DNA from: Halobaculum marinum
GTDB lineage: Archaea; Halobacteriota; Halobacteria; Halobacteriales; Haloferacaceae
Direction: 5' to 3'
DNA: 64,000 bases
NCBI RefSeq assembly: GCF_029338555.1
Contig: NZ_CP119991.1
Coordinates: 248,001-312,000, forward strand
Made by a program: the position numbers and the translations under genes. The notes under the pieces were generated by a model. The model was not told the origin of the DNA, searched no databases, and saw nothing but the letters and a program-made list of their open reading frames with translations. Every line of letters begins with the position of its first letter. Position 1 is the stretch's first letter. Below are positions 8,179 through 15,952 of the stretch, in pieces.

Positions 8179-8658
8179 CTACCGCAGGACGTCGAACACC
8201 GCGCGGACCGCTTCCTCGTCGACGTCGACGCCGCGACGCTCCAGCACCTCGACGGCGACGGCGATGTCCCAGTCCTCGAACGACTGCAACACCGACAGCT
8301 CCGCGTCGTGCAGTTCGCGTTTCGAGAGGTCGCCCTCGTCGAGGCCGTGCTTGGAGGCGACGGCGCGGATGCGACTTCGGTTGGCCGCGAGGGGGTCGAA
8401 CGTCTCGTCGCGCACGTAGTACGACTGCTGGTTGGTCTCGTCGAACCCGAACGGCTCCGGGAACTCCTCGACGTCGTCAACGGCGTCCACGGTGTCGGCG
8501 GGCTCGGACTCGTCAGCCGACTCCGATGGTGCCTCAGGAACTGCCGGGCTCGCGGTCGTGGTCTCCGTGGACGATGCATCGGCATCGGACGGGTCCTCGT
8601 CCGAACCGCTCTGGAGTGCGTCCCCGAGTCCACCGAATCGGTCCGCCTCGTCAGGCAT
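8179..8658 (-). CDS. Acidic small protein coupled to ParA; candidate partition partner
   Basis: 159 aa. The first 90 residues are low-complexity and very acidic (Asp, Glu, Ser, Thr, Ala), probably disordered. Residues about 95-159 form a compact, mostly helical domain with basic positions (ANRSRIRAVASKHG, SKRELHDAELSVLQSF). The gene starts inside the end of parA (8-nt overlap), as second genes of ParA operons do. No ParB, CopG or other named family is recognised. By position it is the best candidate for the DNA-binding or adaptor partner of ParA, acting on the 8-bp repeat arrays nearby; that role is inference. Confidence 0.65.
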   Translation of the reverse strand: MPDEADRFGGLGDALQSGSDEDPSDADASSTETTTASPAVPEAPSESADESEPADTVDAVDDVEEFPEPFGFDETNQQSYYVRDETFDPLAANRSRIRAVASKHGLDEGDLSKRELHDAELSVLQSFEDWDIAVAVEVLERRGVDVDEEAVRAVFDVLR

Positions 8659-9616
8659 CGGCCACCTCCGCGCGCTTGCGCTCGGGTTCGGGGCTTGCCA
8701 GTTCGACGCGCTCGGCGAGGGCGTCGAACGCTGCGATCTGATCGCTTGAGGGCTGCCACTCCGCCAGGGGGAGACCGTGCCGGGTCGCATCGTTGATCGC
8801 CTTCCGGTAGCGGATGCCAGGCTTCGGGATATCTGGATATTCGGATGTGACGCTGCGTGCGTCGTCTGCGACGGCGTCGAAGAAGTCGGGGTCGACACGC
8901 GCGTACTCTGGGAGGTAGTGGTCGAACCCCTCGTAGGTAAGGTCCATCGCGGTCTGCCCGAACTCCTCATTCGTGTTGAGTTCGCGCGCGAGCATCTGTT
9001 CGCCGCTCTCCTGTGCGAGGCTCTCGCGCATCATGTTCGGCGTGATGGCGACGATGTCGAGCGGCACCTCCTTGCGGAGGGGGACGAGCGAGCGGCGGAG
9101 CAGGTTCTCGAGTCCCGAGACCGACCCGGCGCTCGGGATCAGCGGGACGATGACGCGCTGGACCGCCACGAGGGCGGCGTCGTGGAGCATCCCGCGGCCG
9201 CCCGGTGGGTCGATGAGTACGTAGTCCACGTCGCCGGCGACGAGCGGTTCGACGATCTCACTGCGGATCAGTTTGACGCCGAAGCTCTGGTCTTTCATCT
9301 TCCCCTCCACCGTCTCGAGGTCCTCGGTCGCCGGGAGCAGGTGCAGGCCGAACTCCGTCTCCACGAGCAGGTCGCTCGGGGCGGTGTCACCGAAGATGGC
9401 GTCGCCGATGTCCTCGCCGTCTGCGAGTTGGCGTTCGTACCCGAGCAGACTCGTGAGGTGACCGTCCTTGTCGAGGTCGACGATCGCGACCTCGTGCCCG
9501 CGCTCGGACAGTTGGTGGGCGACGTTCAGTGAGGTCGAGGTCTTCGTGACCCCGCCTTTGAACAGCGAGACGACCGCGCCAGGGTACCCCTCCAACCCGA
9601 CGCTCATCGCGGACAT
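8651..9616 (-). CDS. parA: ParA-family partition ATPase
   Basis: 321 aa, deviant Walker A ATPase of the ParA/Soj family. Visible motifs: deviant Walker A KGGVTKTST (residues 20-28, with the signature lysine), IVDLDKDG (45-52) and DYVLIDPPGG (131-140, Walker A-prime/B). It lacks an N-terminal HTH, so it belongs to the short ParA type that needs a separate DNA-binding partner. Start ATG 9616, alternative 9607. Upstream lie the 8-bp repeat arrays at 9629-9660, 9683-9730 and 9766-9805. It probably drives segregation or positioning of the DNA carrying those arrays. Confidence 0.9.
   Translation of the reverse strand: MSAMSVGLEGYPGAVVSLFKGGVTKTSTSLNVAHQLSERGHEVAIVDLDKDGHLTSLLGYERQLADGEDIGDAIFGDTAPSDLLVETEFGLHLLPATEDLETVEGKMKDQSFGVKLIRSEIVEPLVAGDVDYVLIDPPGGRGMLHDAALVAVQRVIVPLIPSAGSVSGLENLLRRSLVPLRKEVPLDIVAITPNMMRESLAQESGEQMLARELNTNEEFGQTAMDLTYEGFDHYLPEYARVDPDFFDAVADDARSVTSEYPDIPKPGIRYRKAINDATRHGLPLAEWQPSSDQIAAFDALAERVELASPEPERKRAEVADA
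8829..8852. repeat. 8-bp phased repeat array inside parA (3 units)
   Basis: Units ATATCTGG, ATATTCGG and ATGTGACG follow each other at exact 8-bp spacing inside the coding sequence of parA (encoding part of SEYPDIPK). They match the consensus of the intergenic arrays. With three units and coding constraint, chance cannot be excluded. Confidence 0.45.
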
Positions 9617-9628
9617 CCCCCCGTCCGC

Positions 9629-9660
9629 ACATCGACGTACGTGGATGTGAGCATATCCAC
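9629..9660. repeat. 8-bp phased repeat array, parA promoter-proximal (4 units)
   Basis: Four adjacent octamers: ACATCGAC, GTACGTGG, ATGTGAGC, ATATCCAC. The array begins 13 nt upstream of the parA start, so a protein bound here would cover the parA promoter. GTACGTGG and ATGTGAGC recur in the array at 11133-11164. Confidence 0.6.
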
Positions 9661-9682
9661 CGGTCCGAGTGTGGCTACTTAG

Positions 9683-9730
9683 ATATTACCCCATTCGGAG
9701 ACTCAGATATCCGAATATGTAGATATCCTC
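9683..9730. repeat. 8-bp phased repeat array (6 units)
   Basis: Six octamers in phase from 9683: ATATTACC, CCATTCGG, AGACTCAG, ATATCCGA, ATATGTAG, ATATCCTC. The last three match the ATATCCGA consensus most closely. Located between parA and the methyltransferase gene. Confidence 0.65.
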
Positions 9731-9765
9731 TTGTAATGACGCTCTCGTGCGGCGATCGCTGGTGG

Positions 9766-9805
9766 CTATTCGAATATCCACATCGTTGCATATGTCGATA
9801 TTTGC
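9766..9805. repeat. 8-bp phased repeat array (5 units)
   Basis: Five octamers in phase: CTATTCGA, ATATCCAC, ATCGTTGC, ATATGTCG, ATATTTGC. Third of the arrays in the parA-methyltransferase intergenic region. Confidence 0.6.
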
Positions 9806-9868
9806 AGATTCAGTAGTGTACCGAGGCAGGAAGGCGTCTCGATTCTAGGGGCGCGCAAGTTGGAGTGC

Positions 9869-10462
9869 TTATCGTGTGGCAACGATGACTCCGACCGACT
9901 CTGTGATGATTCCGATGTCCGTGATGGTGAACCCCGCATCCATGAGGAGATCTGCGAGGGTCCCCATCGGTGGCAACGTCTCGTAGTCGCTCGGGGACTG
10001 CTCCGGACCGAATCGCATCTTGTCGGCGACGACGATACAGCGCGGGGTCAGCGACGCGAGACCCTCGATAGCGGCTCGTAGTTCGTCCTCTCCCCCGTCG
10101 TCGTAGGCCATGTAGAGGGCGTAACTGGCGATCACGACGTCCACCGGTTCGTCGGCTTCGGGGTCACGGAACGACCCGTGTCCGAACGAGACGTTCTCGA
10201 TGCCGCGGCGTTGCGCCTTCTCACGGGCGTACTGGAGCCACTCGTCGTAGACATCGCGTCCGAGGACGCGGTGACAGGTCGATGCGAGTTCGAGAGCGAC
10301 GATGCCCGTCCCTGTACCGACGTCAAGTACCACGTCGTCAGCCGTGACGGGTGCGTGCGAGAGCAGGTACGACAGGCACTGCTGGTACACCTCGTCCGTC
10401 TCGCAGTCGGTATCGTAGTCCATCGCGGTGTAGCCGTCGCCGCCGCCTTCCGTATTGGTCAT
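9869..10462 (-). CDS. Class I SAM-dependent methyltransferase
   Basis: 197-aa cytoplasmic Rossmann-fold methyltransferase. Motif I is VVLDVGTGTG (residues 44-53), followed by LGRDVYDEW for the ribose-binding acidic position and DVVIASYALY for motif IV. The order and length match the Methyltransf_11/25 type; the acceptor is unknown. It sits between blocks of the 8-bp repeat arrays in the ParA region, but has no overlap with parA and may be unrelated. Start ATG 10462. Confidence 0.8.
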   Translation of the reverse strand: MTNTEGGGDGYTAMDYDTDCETDEVYQQCLSYLLSHAPVTADDVVLDVGTGTGIVALELASTCHRVLGRDVYDEWLQYAREKAQRRGIENVSFGHGSFRDPEADEPVDVVIASYALYMAYDDGGEDELRAAIEGLASLTPRCIVVADKMRFGPEQSPSDYETLPPMGTLADLLMDAGFTITDIGIITESVGVIVATR

Positions 10463-10585
10463 CCGGTCGGGGGTAGGACGTGCGTGTCGATAAGCCTCTC
10501 AAGAGTTATCGCTGACACTTCCTGTCGACCCCCGCGCGATACGTAAGATACCCACAGAACCGTGTCGACTCCAGAGCACACCTGC

Positions 10586-10649
10586 AAGTCCACATATCCG
10601 AATATCCGACTGTCCGAATATCCGAATGGGCGGAGCTTCGAATACTCGA
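10586..10649. repeat. 8-bp phased repeat array (8 units)
   Basis: Eight octamers in register: AAGTCCAC, ATATCCGA, ATATCCGA, CTGTCCGA, ATATCCGA, ATGGGCGG, AGCTTCGA, ATACTCGA. Three units are identical ATATCCGA, giving the clearest consensus in the window. Confidence 0.75.
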
Positions 10650-10683
10650 CCACCATCCGCCGATACACGACGCAATATGCCAA

Positions 10684-10739
10684 ATATTCAGATATCCAGA
10701 TATCTATAGGTCCGCAGATTTGGATTTCACAGTATCTGC
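10684..10739. repeat. 8-bp phased repeat array (7 units)
   Basis: Units from 10684: ATATTCAG, ATATCCAG, ATATCTAT, AGGTCCGC, AGATTTGG, ATTTCACA, GTATCTGC. The first three are strong, the rest degenerate but still in 8-bp phase. Confidence 0.65.
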
Positions 10740-11091
10740 GCCAACTCGATATCCACTCCGTCATTGGAACCGAAGCCGGAACAATGAGAACACCGTCCAC
10801 TGATCGTCGAACAAGCGATCGCGACTGTGGATCCCCTGACGAGGGACACGAGTGCAGCAATTGCAGCCGTGAGGGACAATCCAACTGCACACGACGGCGA
10901 CACCCAGTGTTGAGTCTCCCGGGGAACTGTCGTCGGTGACACCACGTAGATCGACATCAGAGCCACGAACACTTCGAAAACCCACTCGTTGAGTGAGCCA
11001 GAGAGCACACTACGAGGTGACCAACCTCGTAAGGATACGCGGCTGACCGATCAGGCCGAATGGCTACAGATGTGAACATTTAGAGAACCAC

Positions 11092-11123
11092 ATATCTGCA
11101 TATCCAAGTATGTGAATGTGTGT
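11092..11123. repeat. 8-bp phased repeat array (4 units)
   Basis: Units ATATCTGC, ATATCCAA, GTATGTGA, ATGTGTGT at 8-bp spacing. Confidence 0.6.
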
Positions 11124-11132
11124 AGCCGTTGC

Positions 11133-11164
11133 GTACGTGGATATGGAGATGTGAGCACATGCGC
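11133..11164. repeat. 8-bp phased repeat array (4 units)
   Basis: Units GTACGTGG, ATATGGAG, ATGTGAGC, ACATGCGC. Shares GTACGTGG and ATGTGAGC exactly with the array next to the parA start, which argues against chance. Confidence 0.6.
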
Positions 11165-11326
11165 ACAACGACACACCGATAGGCGAGAGCTGATGGGAGA
11201 TACGCAAGAGTCGCGAATCCCGTCGACACGAGGGCACGGGAGAATTCGAAAGAGCCGACGACCGAGTTACACGGTAGCTGGTGCGTGGCTCACGTCTTAT
11301 CCACTCCTAACGCGAGTGGTCAGTGG

Positions 11327-13078
11327 ATGACTACCGCGGGCGTCGAAGATCAGCTCTTCGTCCTCCTGTACCTGTTCTCGATAGCCGCCGTCGTCGGCGT
11401 CCTGTCGACCCGCTACGCACGGATACAGTACACTACCGGGCTCCTGATCGCGGGGCTGTTGGTGTCGCTCGTCGGCTCACCAGTTGCGGTCGAGTTCTCC
11501 TCGGACGTGATCTTGCTCGCTATCTTGCCCGCGCTGATCTTCAACGACGCGGTGACCATCGACGTGGAGGCGTTGCGGTCGAACCTCGGACCGATCCTCG
11601 CGCTCGCAGTCGGAGGGTTGCTGCTGTCGGTCGCCATCGTGGCGATAGCGGGGCAAGTCCTGTTCGGCTTCACGCTCGCGGTCGCCGTCCTGTTCGGCGC
11701 CATCGTGATGCCGACCGACCCCGTCTCCGTGCTGGCGACGTTCGACGACCTCGGCGTGCCAGAACGACTGAAGATCCTCGTCGAGGGGGAGAGCCTCCTG
11801 AACGACGGCGTGTCTATCGTCGTCTACTCGACCGTCCTCGCGGTGTTCATCGAAGCGGAAGCCCGTTCGATGGCGGTCGCCGATCTCGTGACGCCCGGCG
11901 CGCTCCTCGCGGACATCGCCGTCGGCATCGTCGTCGCCGTGGCCGGTGGTGCGGCAGTCGGCGGGGTAGTCGGCTACCTGGCGTACGAACTCATCGCACG
12001 CGTCGACGACGACCTCACCGCGGTCGTGATCACGCTCATCGTCGCCTACGGCGTCTACCTCCTCCTCGACGTAGCCGGGAGCAGCGGCGTGATTGGGACG
12101 CTCACAGCCGGCCTGTTCATGGCCGCTCGGCCGAGCAGGGGAGCGATCTCACGCTCGACCCAGTTTTCCGTGGGGGTCGTGTGGGGATACGCGGCCTTCA
12201 TCGGGAACACCATCCTCTTCGTCGCTATCGGCGTCCTCATCCCGATCGACCTCCTCCTCCGATACGCTCCCGAGATCCTCGTCGCGGTCGTGGTCGTCTT
12301 TCTCGCACGCGCTGTCGTCGTCTACCCGCTGGTCGCGGTGGTCAACCGACGGCTGGTCACGCCGATCCCGCGACGGTACCAACACGTCCTGACGTGGAGC
12401 GGCATCCACGCGTCCGTCTCGATCGCGCTCGTGTTGGGGGTAGCCGAGTCAATCACCAACCCGACAACCGAACTCCTGTCGGCGCTCGTCTTCGGCGTCG
12501 CCGCGGTCTCGCTGCTCGTCAACGGGCCAACGATGGGGAGGGTCGTCAGCGCCGTGGGCATCCAGAGCCAGCGACCCGCACAGAAGCTGTACCAGACGCT
12601 CGTCGGCAGACTCCACGGAGTCGACGCCGCGCTCGAATCAGCCCAGCGGGGCTTCGAGGCGGACGACATCCCAGAGAGCGTCTTCGAGGAGGTGATCGAA
12701 GCCTACCGAGATGAGCGCGACGACCTCGAGGCGGCTATCGAGACGTTGTTGCGCACGCACCCGGACGTTCGAGACCACGAGGAGCGTCTGGCCCGGCGTC
12801 GCGTCCTCCGGGCAGAGTACCAGGCGATCAACGAGGCGACGCAGCGTGGCGATGTCGACGGTGACGTGGCCGAGGAACTCCTCGAAAACGTCGAGGCACG
12901 GATCGACGCAGTTGAGACCGATTCGTGGTCGGTGGGCGACCCGATGCAGAGTGACGATCACTCGTCGTGGCGAACACGGGTTGAGGCGTTCGGACTCGAC
13001 GTCGTGTCGACCGACTCTCGAACGGCCATGTCACAGTCGAGTGTGGACTCGGACTCCGACCGAGAACAAACGCGGTGA
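11327..13078 (+). CDS. Na+/H+ antiporter, CPA1 (NhaP-like) family
   Basis: 583 aa, integral membrane protein. About the first 420 residues hold 12-13 membrane segments with CPA1 signatures: MPTDPVSV (128-135) and the ion-binding GESLLNDG (154-161). The last 150 residues are a hydrophilic, helix-rich cytoplasmic tail (EEVIEAYRDERDDLEAAIE) of the kind seen in NhaP/SynNhaP proteins. Probable role is sodium extrusion and pH control in high salt. Start ATG 11327; a GTG at 11285 would add 14 residues. Not in an operon. Confidence 0.9.
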   Translation: MTTAGVEDQLFVLLYLFSIAAVVGVLSTRYARIQYTTGLLIAGLLVSLVGSPVAVEFSSDVILLAILPALIFNDAVTIDVEALRSNLGPILALAVGGLLLSVAIVAIAGQVLFGFTLAVAVLFGAIVMPTDPVSVLATFDDLGVPERLKILVEGESLLNDGVSIVVYSTVLAVFIEAEARSMAVADLVTPGALLADIAVGIVVAVAGGAAVGGVVGYLAYELIARVDDDLTAVVITLIVAYGVYLLLDVAGSSGVIGTLTAGLFMAARPSRGAISRSTQFSVGVVWGYAAFIGNTILFVAIGVLIPIDLLLRYAPEILVAVVVVFLARAVVVYPLVAVVNRRLVTPIPRRYQHVLTWSGIHASVSIALVLGVAESITNPTTELLSALVFGVAAVSLLVNGPTMGRVVSAVGIQSQRPAQKLYQTLVGRLHGVDAALESAQRGFEADDIPESVFEEVIEAYRDERDDLEAAIETLLRTHPDVRDHEERLARRRVLRAEYQAINEATQRGDVDGDVAEELLENVEARIDAVETDSWSVGDPMQSDDHSSWRTRVEAFGLDVVSTDSRTAMSQSSVDSDSDREQTR

Positions 13079-13122
13079 GCGAGTTCAGCGGCTGGCCCGC
13101 CGGTGAACGCGTCGACCACCGC

Positions 13123-13701
13123 TCATCGAGTCGGGTGCACTATCATGTCGATCGCAATCGTGCACGCGACGACGAGCCCCGCGTCGAGGTCGGGCGAGAC
13201 CTGGATGCCGTAGCTGTCGCGAACGCGGAACCACTTCTTTGAGACCTCCGCGACTCGGTCGCCGTCGCGCATCAGTTTGTACTCGTGGTTCAGGACGTTC
13301 CCCTTCACCGCCAGGTCAGTCCCACCCTGTATCGAGACGGTGAATCGGTTGCGGATGGGGCTGACGACAGCCTTGTGAACGCTCGCAGCGGGGTGACCGT
13401 TCCGCTGGATAGTCATCGAGTTTCTGACGCGGAGGAGTTTCTCCTGGATCGTGTACGTGTCGCCGGTCCGGAGATCAGTCATTCTCAGCGTGTCCCTGAC
13501 GCGGAGCGCCTTCCCGTCGATCTTGAATACACGCTCGCCGGCGCTGTTCTCGACGAAGAAGTCGTCGCCGATCGAGATGAGTTTCTGCGTCATCTTGTAG
13601 CGATCCCACTCGCCACCACCACCGTGACTGCGACCGCCACGTTTGTCTCGTCGTCCCTGACGCTGCTCGGTTCGACCGGGTTGAGGTCGTTTTCGTCCCA
13701 T
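13123..13701 (-). CDS. LURP-one-related (LOR/tubby-C-like) protein
   Basis: 192 aa. From residue 37 (MTQKLISIGDDFFVEN) onward the sequence reads as the LURP-one-related domain, a 12-strand barrel related to the tubby C-terminal domain and phospholipid scramblase: repeated strand pairs such as ERVFKIDGKALRVRDTL and YTIQEKLLRVRNSMTI. The first 36 residues are basic and Gly-rich. Start ATG 13701 is chosen because a CATATCTTG element lies about 30 nt upstream; ATG 13593 would give the bare domain. Cellular role in archaea is unknown. Confidence 0.8.
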   Translation of the reverse strand: MGRKRPQPGRTEQRQGRRDKRGGRSHGGGGEWDRYKMTQKLISIGDDFFVENSAGERVFKIDGKALRVRDTLRMTDLRTGDTYTIQEKLLRVRNSMTIQRNGHPAASVHKAVVSPIRNRFTVSIQGGTDLAVKGNVLNHEYKLMRDGDRVAEVSKKWFRVRDSYGIQVSPDLDAGLVVACTIAIDMIVHPTR

Positions 13702-14084
13702 GAGACAGCTACGACACGACGGCGGGTCAAGATATGTTCACCATGGCACGTCGATACCGACCGCGCACAGAACACCCACCAAGCCTGTTGGGGGCGAGCG
13801 CTGTCGATATCAGACAGTATCTGGAGTCTGAGTCGGTTACGCAGCGAAGTGGTCTCCGCTCGGCCTGCGCGGTCAAGTGAGGTCGGCGGTGGTGCGAGTG
13901 GTTGGGAGCGCAATGCTGGTGCTGCTCGACCGGACAATACCACGATGGCTGAACAGCACCGTCGCGCACGCGGGAGCTGCTACGAGGAGGATCGGCGTGT
14001 CTACTTGGACGTCTCAGCGACCACGTACTGCAACCCGGCTGGCGCTAATCCTATACCAGTTGCTTCGAACTGGGAGGTACGCGA
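13702..14084. other. Intergenic region without a supported gene
   Basis: Holds the divergent promoters of the LURP-one and transglutaminase-like genes. A TATA-like TCCTATACC at 14050-14058 and a strong Shine-Dalgarno (GGAGGT, 14073-14078) belong to the gene on the right. The open frames in between have no recognisable content. Confidence 0.5.
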
Positions 14085-15566
14085 GTGACTATGGACCCCA
14101 CCGAACGCTCCCGGCGACGGATTCTCCACCTAAGTGCCGCTGGAGTTACCACGAGTCTCGCAGGCTGTGCCTCCGCGTGGCAAGACGCGAAAGATGCAGG
14201 CGCGGAGAACAGCGACGAGGATGAGCCAACGGGTGACAACTGGAACCCAACCGAAACGACGACAGCGACCAGCAGTGGAAAACCGGACCAGCCGCCAGCG
14301 TATTTCGACTCTCCTGACTACGGCGAATTCTCCTACTGGTACCTCGCGGAACGGACTGAACCTCCAACTGGTCCTAAGGCCGAGTACACCTCTCCCGGAC
14401 ACTTCGACAGCACCCTCTTCCAAATCAACGTGGAAGGAGATACTGCACGAGTCACTATCGAGAACGCCAACGTCGTCCGTGACATCGACGTTACGCTCAC
14501 GATCCGTGATGTGAATTACGAACTCCAAACCGTTGACGGACAACTCACCGCCACGGATGCCGACCAGTTCGAGACCCGGACGCTAGAGTTCGACATCTCG
14601 GGCATCGACCTCCCGACTGGTGCAGGGAGCATTTGTGAACTCACTGGAACTGACACCGACTCTCGCGACGACCGCACGGTCATCATCAAGCGTCACCAGT
14701 TCGTCGGTATCGAGTACAAAGACGGCATCAACTGGATTAACGACGACGAACTCAACGTTCGGCGCTGGCGAGAAGGAAACCGACAAAAATGGGACAAGCC
14801 ACGGGGCGTTACTGGCAATACCGAGTACACCGGACTGAATAAACGAGCAGAGCCAGCAGGCCACGTTGAATACATCGACACAGATACGGAGCGAGTCATG
14901 TTCTTCGTCACTCGCAGTCCTGATAGCGAAGAACTGTTCGGCGTCTCTTGTCACATCGACCACGAGCCAGCCCAGAAGTACAAAACAGGAACCAGCCGCT
15001 ACCAGTACCGATACGGAGTCAAGTACGAAGGAGAGTTCGCAACACAAATCAGCCACCTTCAAGAAATCGCTCAGGTCACTCACGAGACTATCACAAAACT
15101 TGGGATCACTGACCCTCGGAGAAAACTTGAATACCTTGGTGACTTCGTTCAGATGATTCCATACATCCCACAGGGTGACGACCCGCCACCGACAGTTGTC
15201 CTATACGATGGTGTGGGGGACTGTTCATCAAAAGCGATTATGATGGGTGCCCTCCTCCAGAATGACCCGTGGAATCTAATGCCCGGATTCATCGACTGTG
15301 AAATCAGCGGGACTGGGCACTGGACAATCGGACTCGATGTTAACGACCTTGGAGACACCTCTATCGATTCAATGTTTACAATCGCTCCAAGTGACCACCA
15401 AATCGAAAACGAGGGCTACACCGATACCGAGTATGCGTTCTTCGACCTGACATACGACTCCCATATCGGAGAAAAAACCCAGAACGTCACCGGTTCTAAC
15501 TACTATGACGACGCAGACTTCTCTCACTCCGCAGACAGAGCTTCTGACACGCCGCCAGATTACTGA
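14085..15566 (+). CDS. Tat lipoprotein with transglutaminase-like domain
   Basis: 493 aa. N-terminus has a Tat signal (RSRRRILHLSAAG) and lipobox LAGC, then an acidic Thr-rich linker. The C-terminal part carries a transglutaminase/papain-like arrangement: VGDCSSKA with Cys380, GTGHWTIGLD with His412 and FFDLTYD with Asp454. The Cys-His-Asp order and local motifs match, but the His-Asp spacing is longer than usual, so catalysis is likely, not certain. GTG 14085 is preferred because GGAGGT ends 6-7 nt before it; ATG 14091 is an alternative. The gene is clearly AT-richer than its neighbours (codons such as ATT, TAT, AAA are frequent), suggesting recent transfer. Confidence 0.65.
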   Translation: MTMDPTERSRRRILHLSAAGVTTSLAGCASAWQDAKDAGAENSDEDEPTGDNWNPTETTTATSSGKPDQPPAYFDSPDYGEFSYWYLAERTEPPTGPKAEYTSPGHFDSTLFQINVEGDTARVTIENANVVRDIDVTLTIRDVNYELQTVDGQLTATDADQFETRTLEFDISGIDLPTGAGSICELTGTDTDSRDDRTVIIKRHQFVGIEYKDGINWINDDELNVRRWREGNRQKWDKPRGVTGNTEYTGLNKRAEPAGHVEYIDTDTERVMFFVTRSPDSEELFGVSCHIDHEPAQKYKTGTSRYQYRYGVKYEGEFATQISHLQEIAQVTHETITKLGITDPRRKLEYLGDFVQMIPYIPQGDDPPPTVVLYDGVGDCSSKAIMMGALLQNDPWNLMPGFIDCEISGTGHWTIGLDVNDLGDTSIDSMFTIAPSDHQIENEGYTDTEYAFFDLTYDSHIGEKTQNVTGSNYYDDADFSHSADRASDTPPDY

Positions 15567-15952
15567 GATAGTTCCCCTACATCATCCGCTTCTAGGTACG
15601 ACTGAAACGACACACCCAGTATATTATCTGCCTCACGGAGACCGCGAGCCTCAGTTAATAAAAGGCGGCGGCGCTCTCCAACCTTGCGGGCGCTGCTGAG
15701 ATCCCCCGTCGCGACCCTATCAGGTCTACGAGTTAGATACGAGCCAAGGACTAATCCAAGCGATTCAAATGTACGTGCCTATCCTCAGAGCGGTGGACTG
15801 AGTATCGCAGCATACGGTGTATCAATTTGCGACGTGGTAGGGTGGGACTGGCTCTCTCAATGCAAACAGCCTTGGGTCGCTTCTTGCTGAAAAATCTCCT
15901 TAGGTTCCCATTGAACGAGACACCCGTGGGAACACGAACCTCGGTCGGGGTC
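15567..15952. other. AT-richer intergenic region without a supported gene
   Basis: About 390 nt sharing the lower GC of the transglutaminase-like gene. A TATA-like AGTATATTATC is at about 15618-15628 but no credible ORF follows. No tRNA, attachment-site duplication or transposon end was recognised, so the right border of the presumed foreign segment cannot be fixed. Confidence 0.45.

Larger units (their letters stand above)
10463..11326. other. Long intergenic region carrying four 8-bp repeat arrays; candidate centromere
   Basis: About 860 nt with no convincing gene. One minus-strand frame (10727-11008, 93 aa) has two hydrophobic stretches but odd composition (many Cys and Ser), so I do not call it. 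The region holds four arrays of the octamer repeat in two blocks (10586-10739 and 11092-11164) and is AT-richer than its surroundings. By analogy with plasmid partition loci, a cluster of short repeats near parA is the expected form of a centromere; this is inference. Confidence 0.5.

Noticed and set aside
10727-11008. 93-codon minus-strand ORF with hydrophobic stretches
   Set aside because: Odd Cys/Ser-rich composition, overlaps repeat arrays, no start context; might be a gene remnant but cannot be supported.
8179-11164. Replication origin
   Set aside because: No orc1/cdc6 or rep gene and no ORB-type element recognised; the repeats are octamers in phase beside parA.
13702-14084. Insertion-sequence remnant
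   Set aside because: Short open frames show no transposase motif and no terminal inverted repeats were seen.
15567-15952. tRNA or integration site at the edge of the AT-rich segment
   Set aside because: No T-loop GTTCRANNC, no cloverleaf pairing and no direct repeat pair found by eye.
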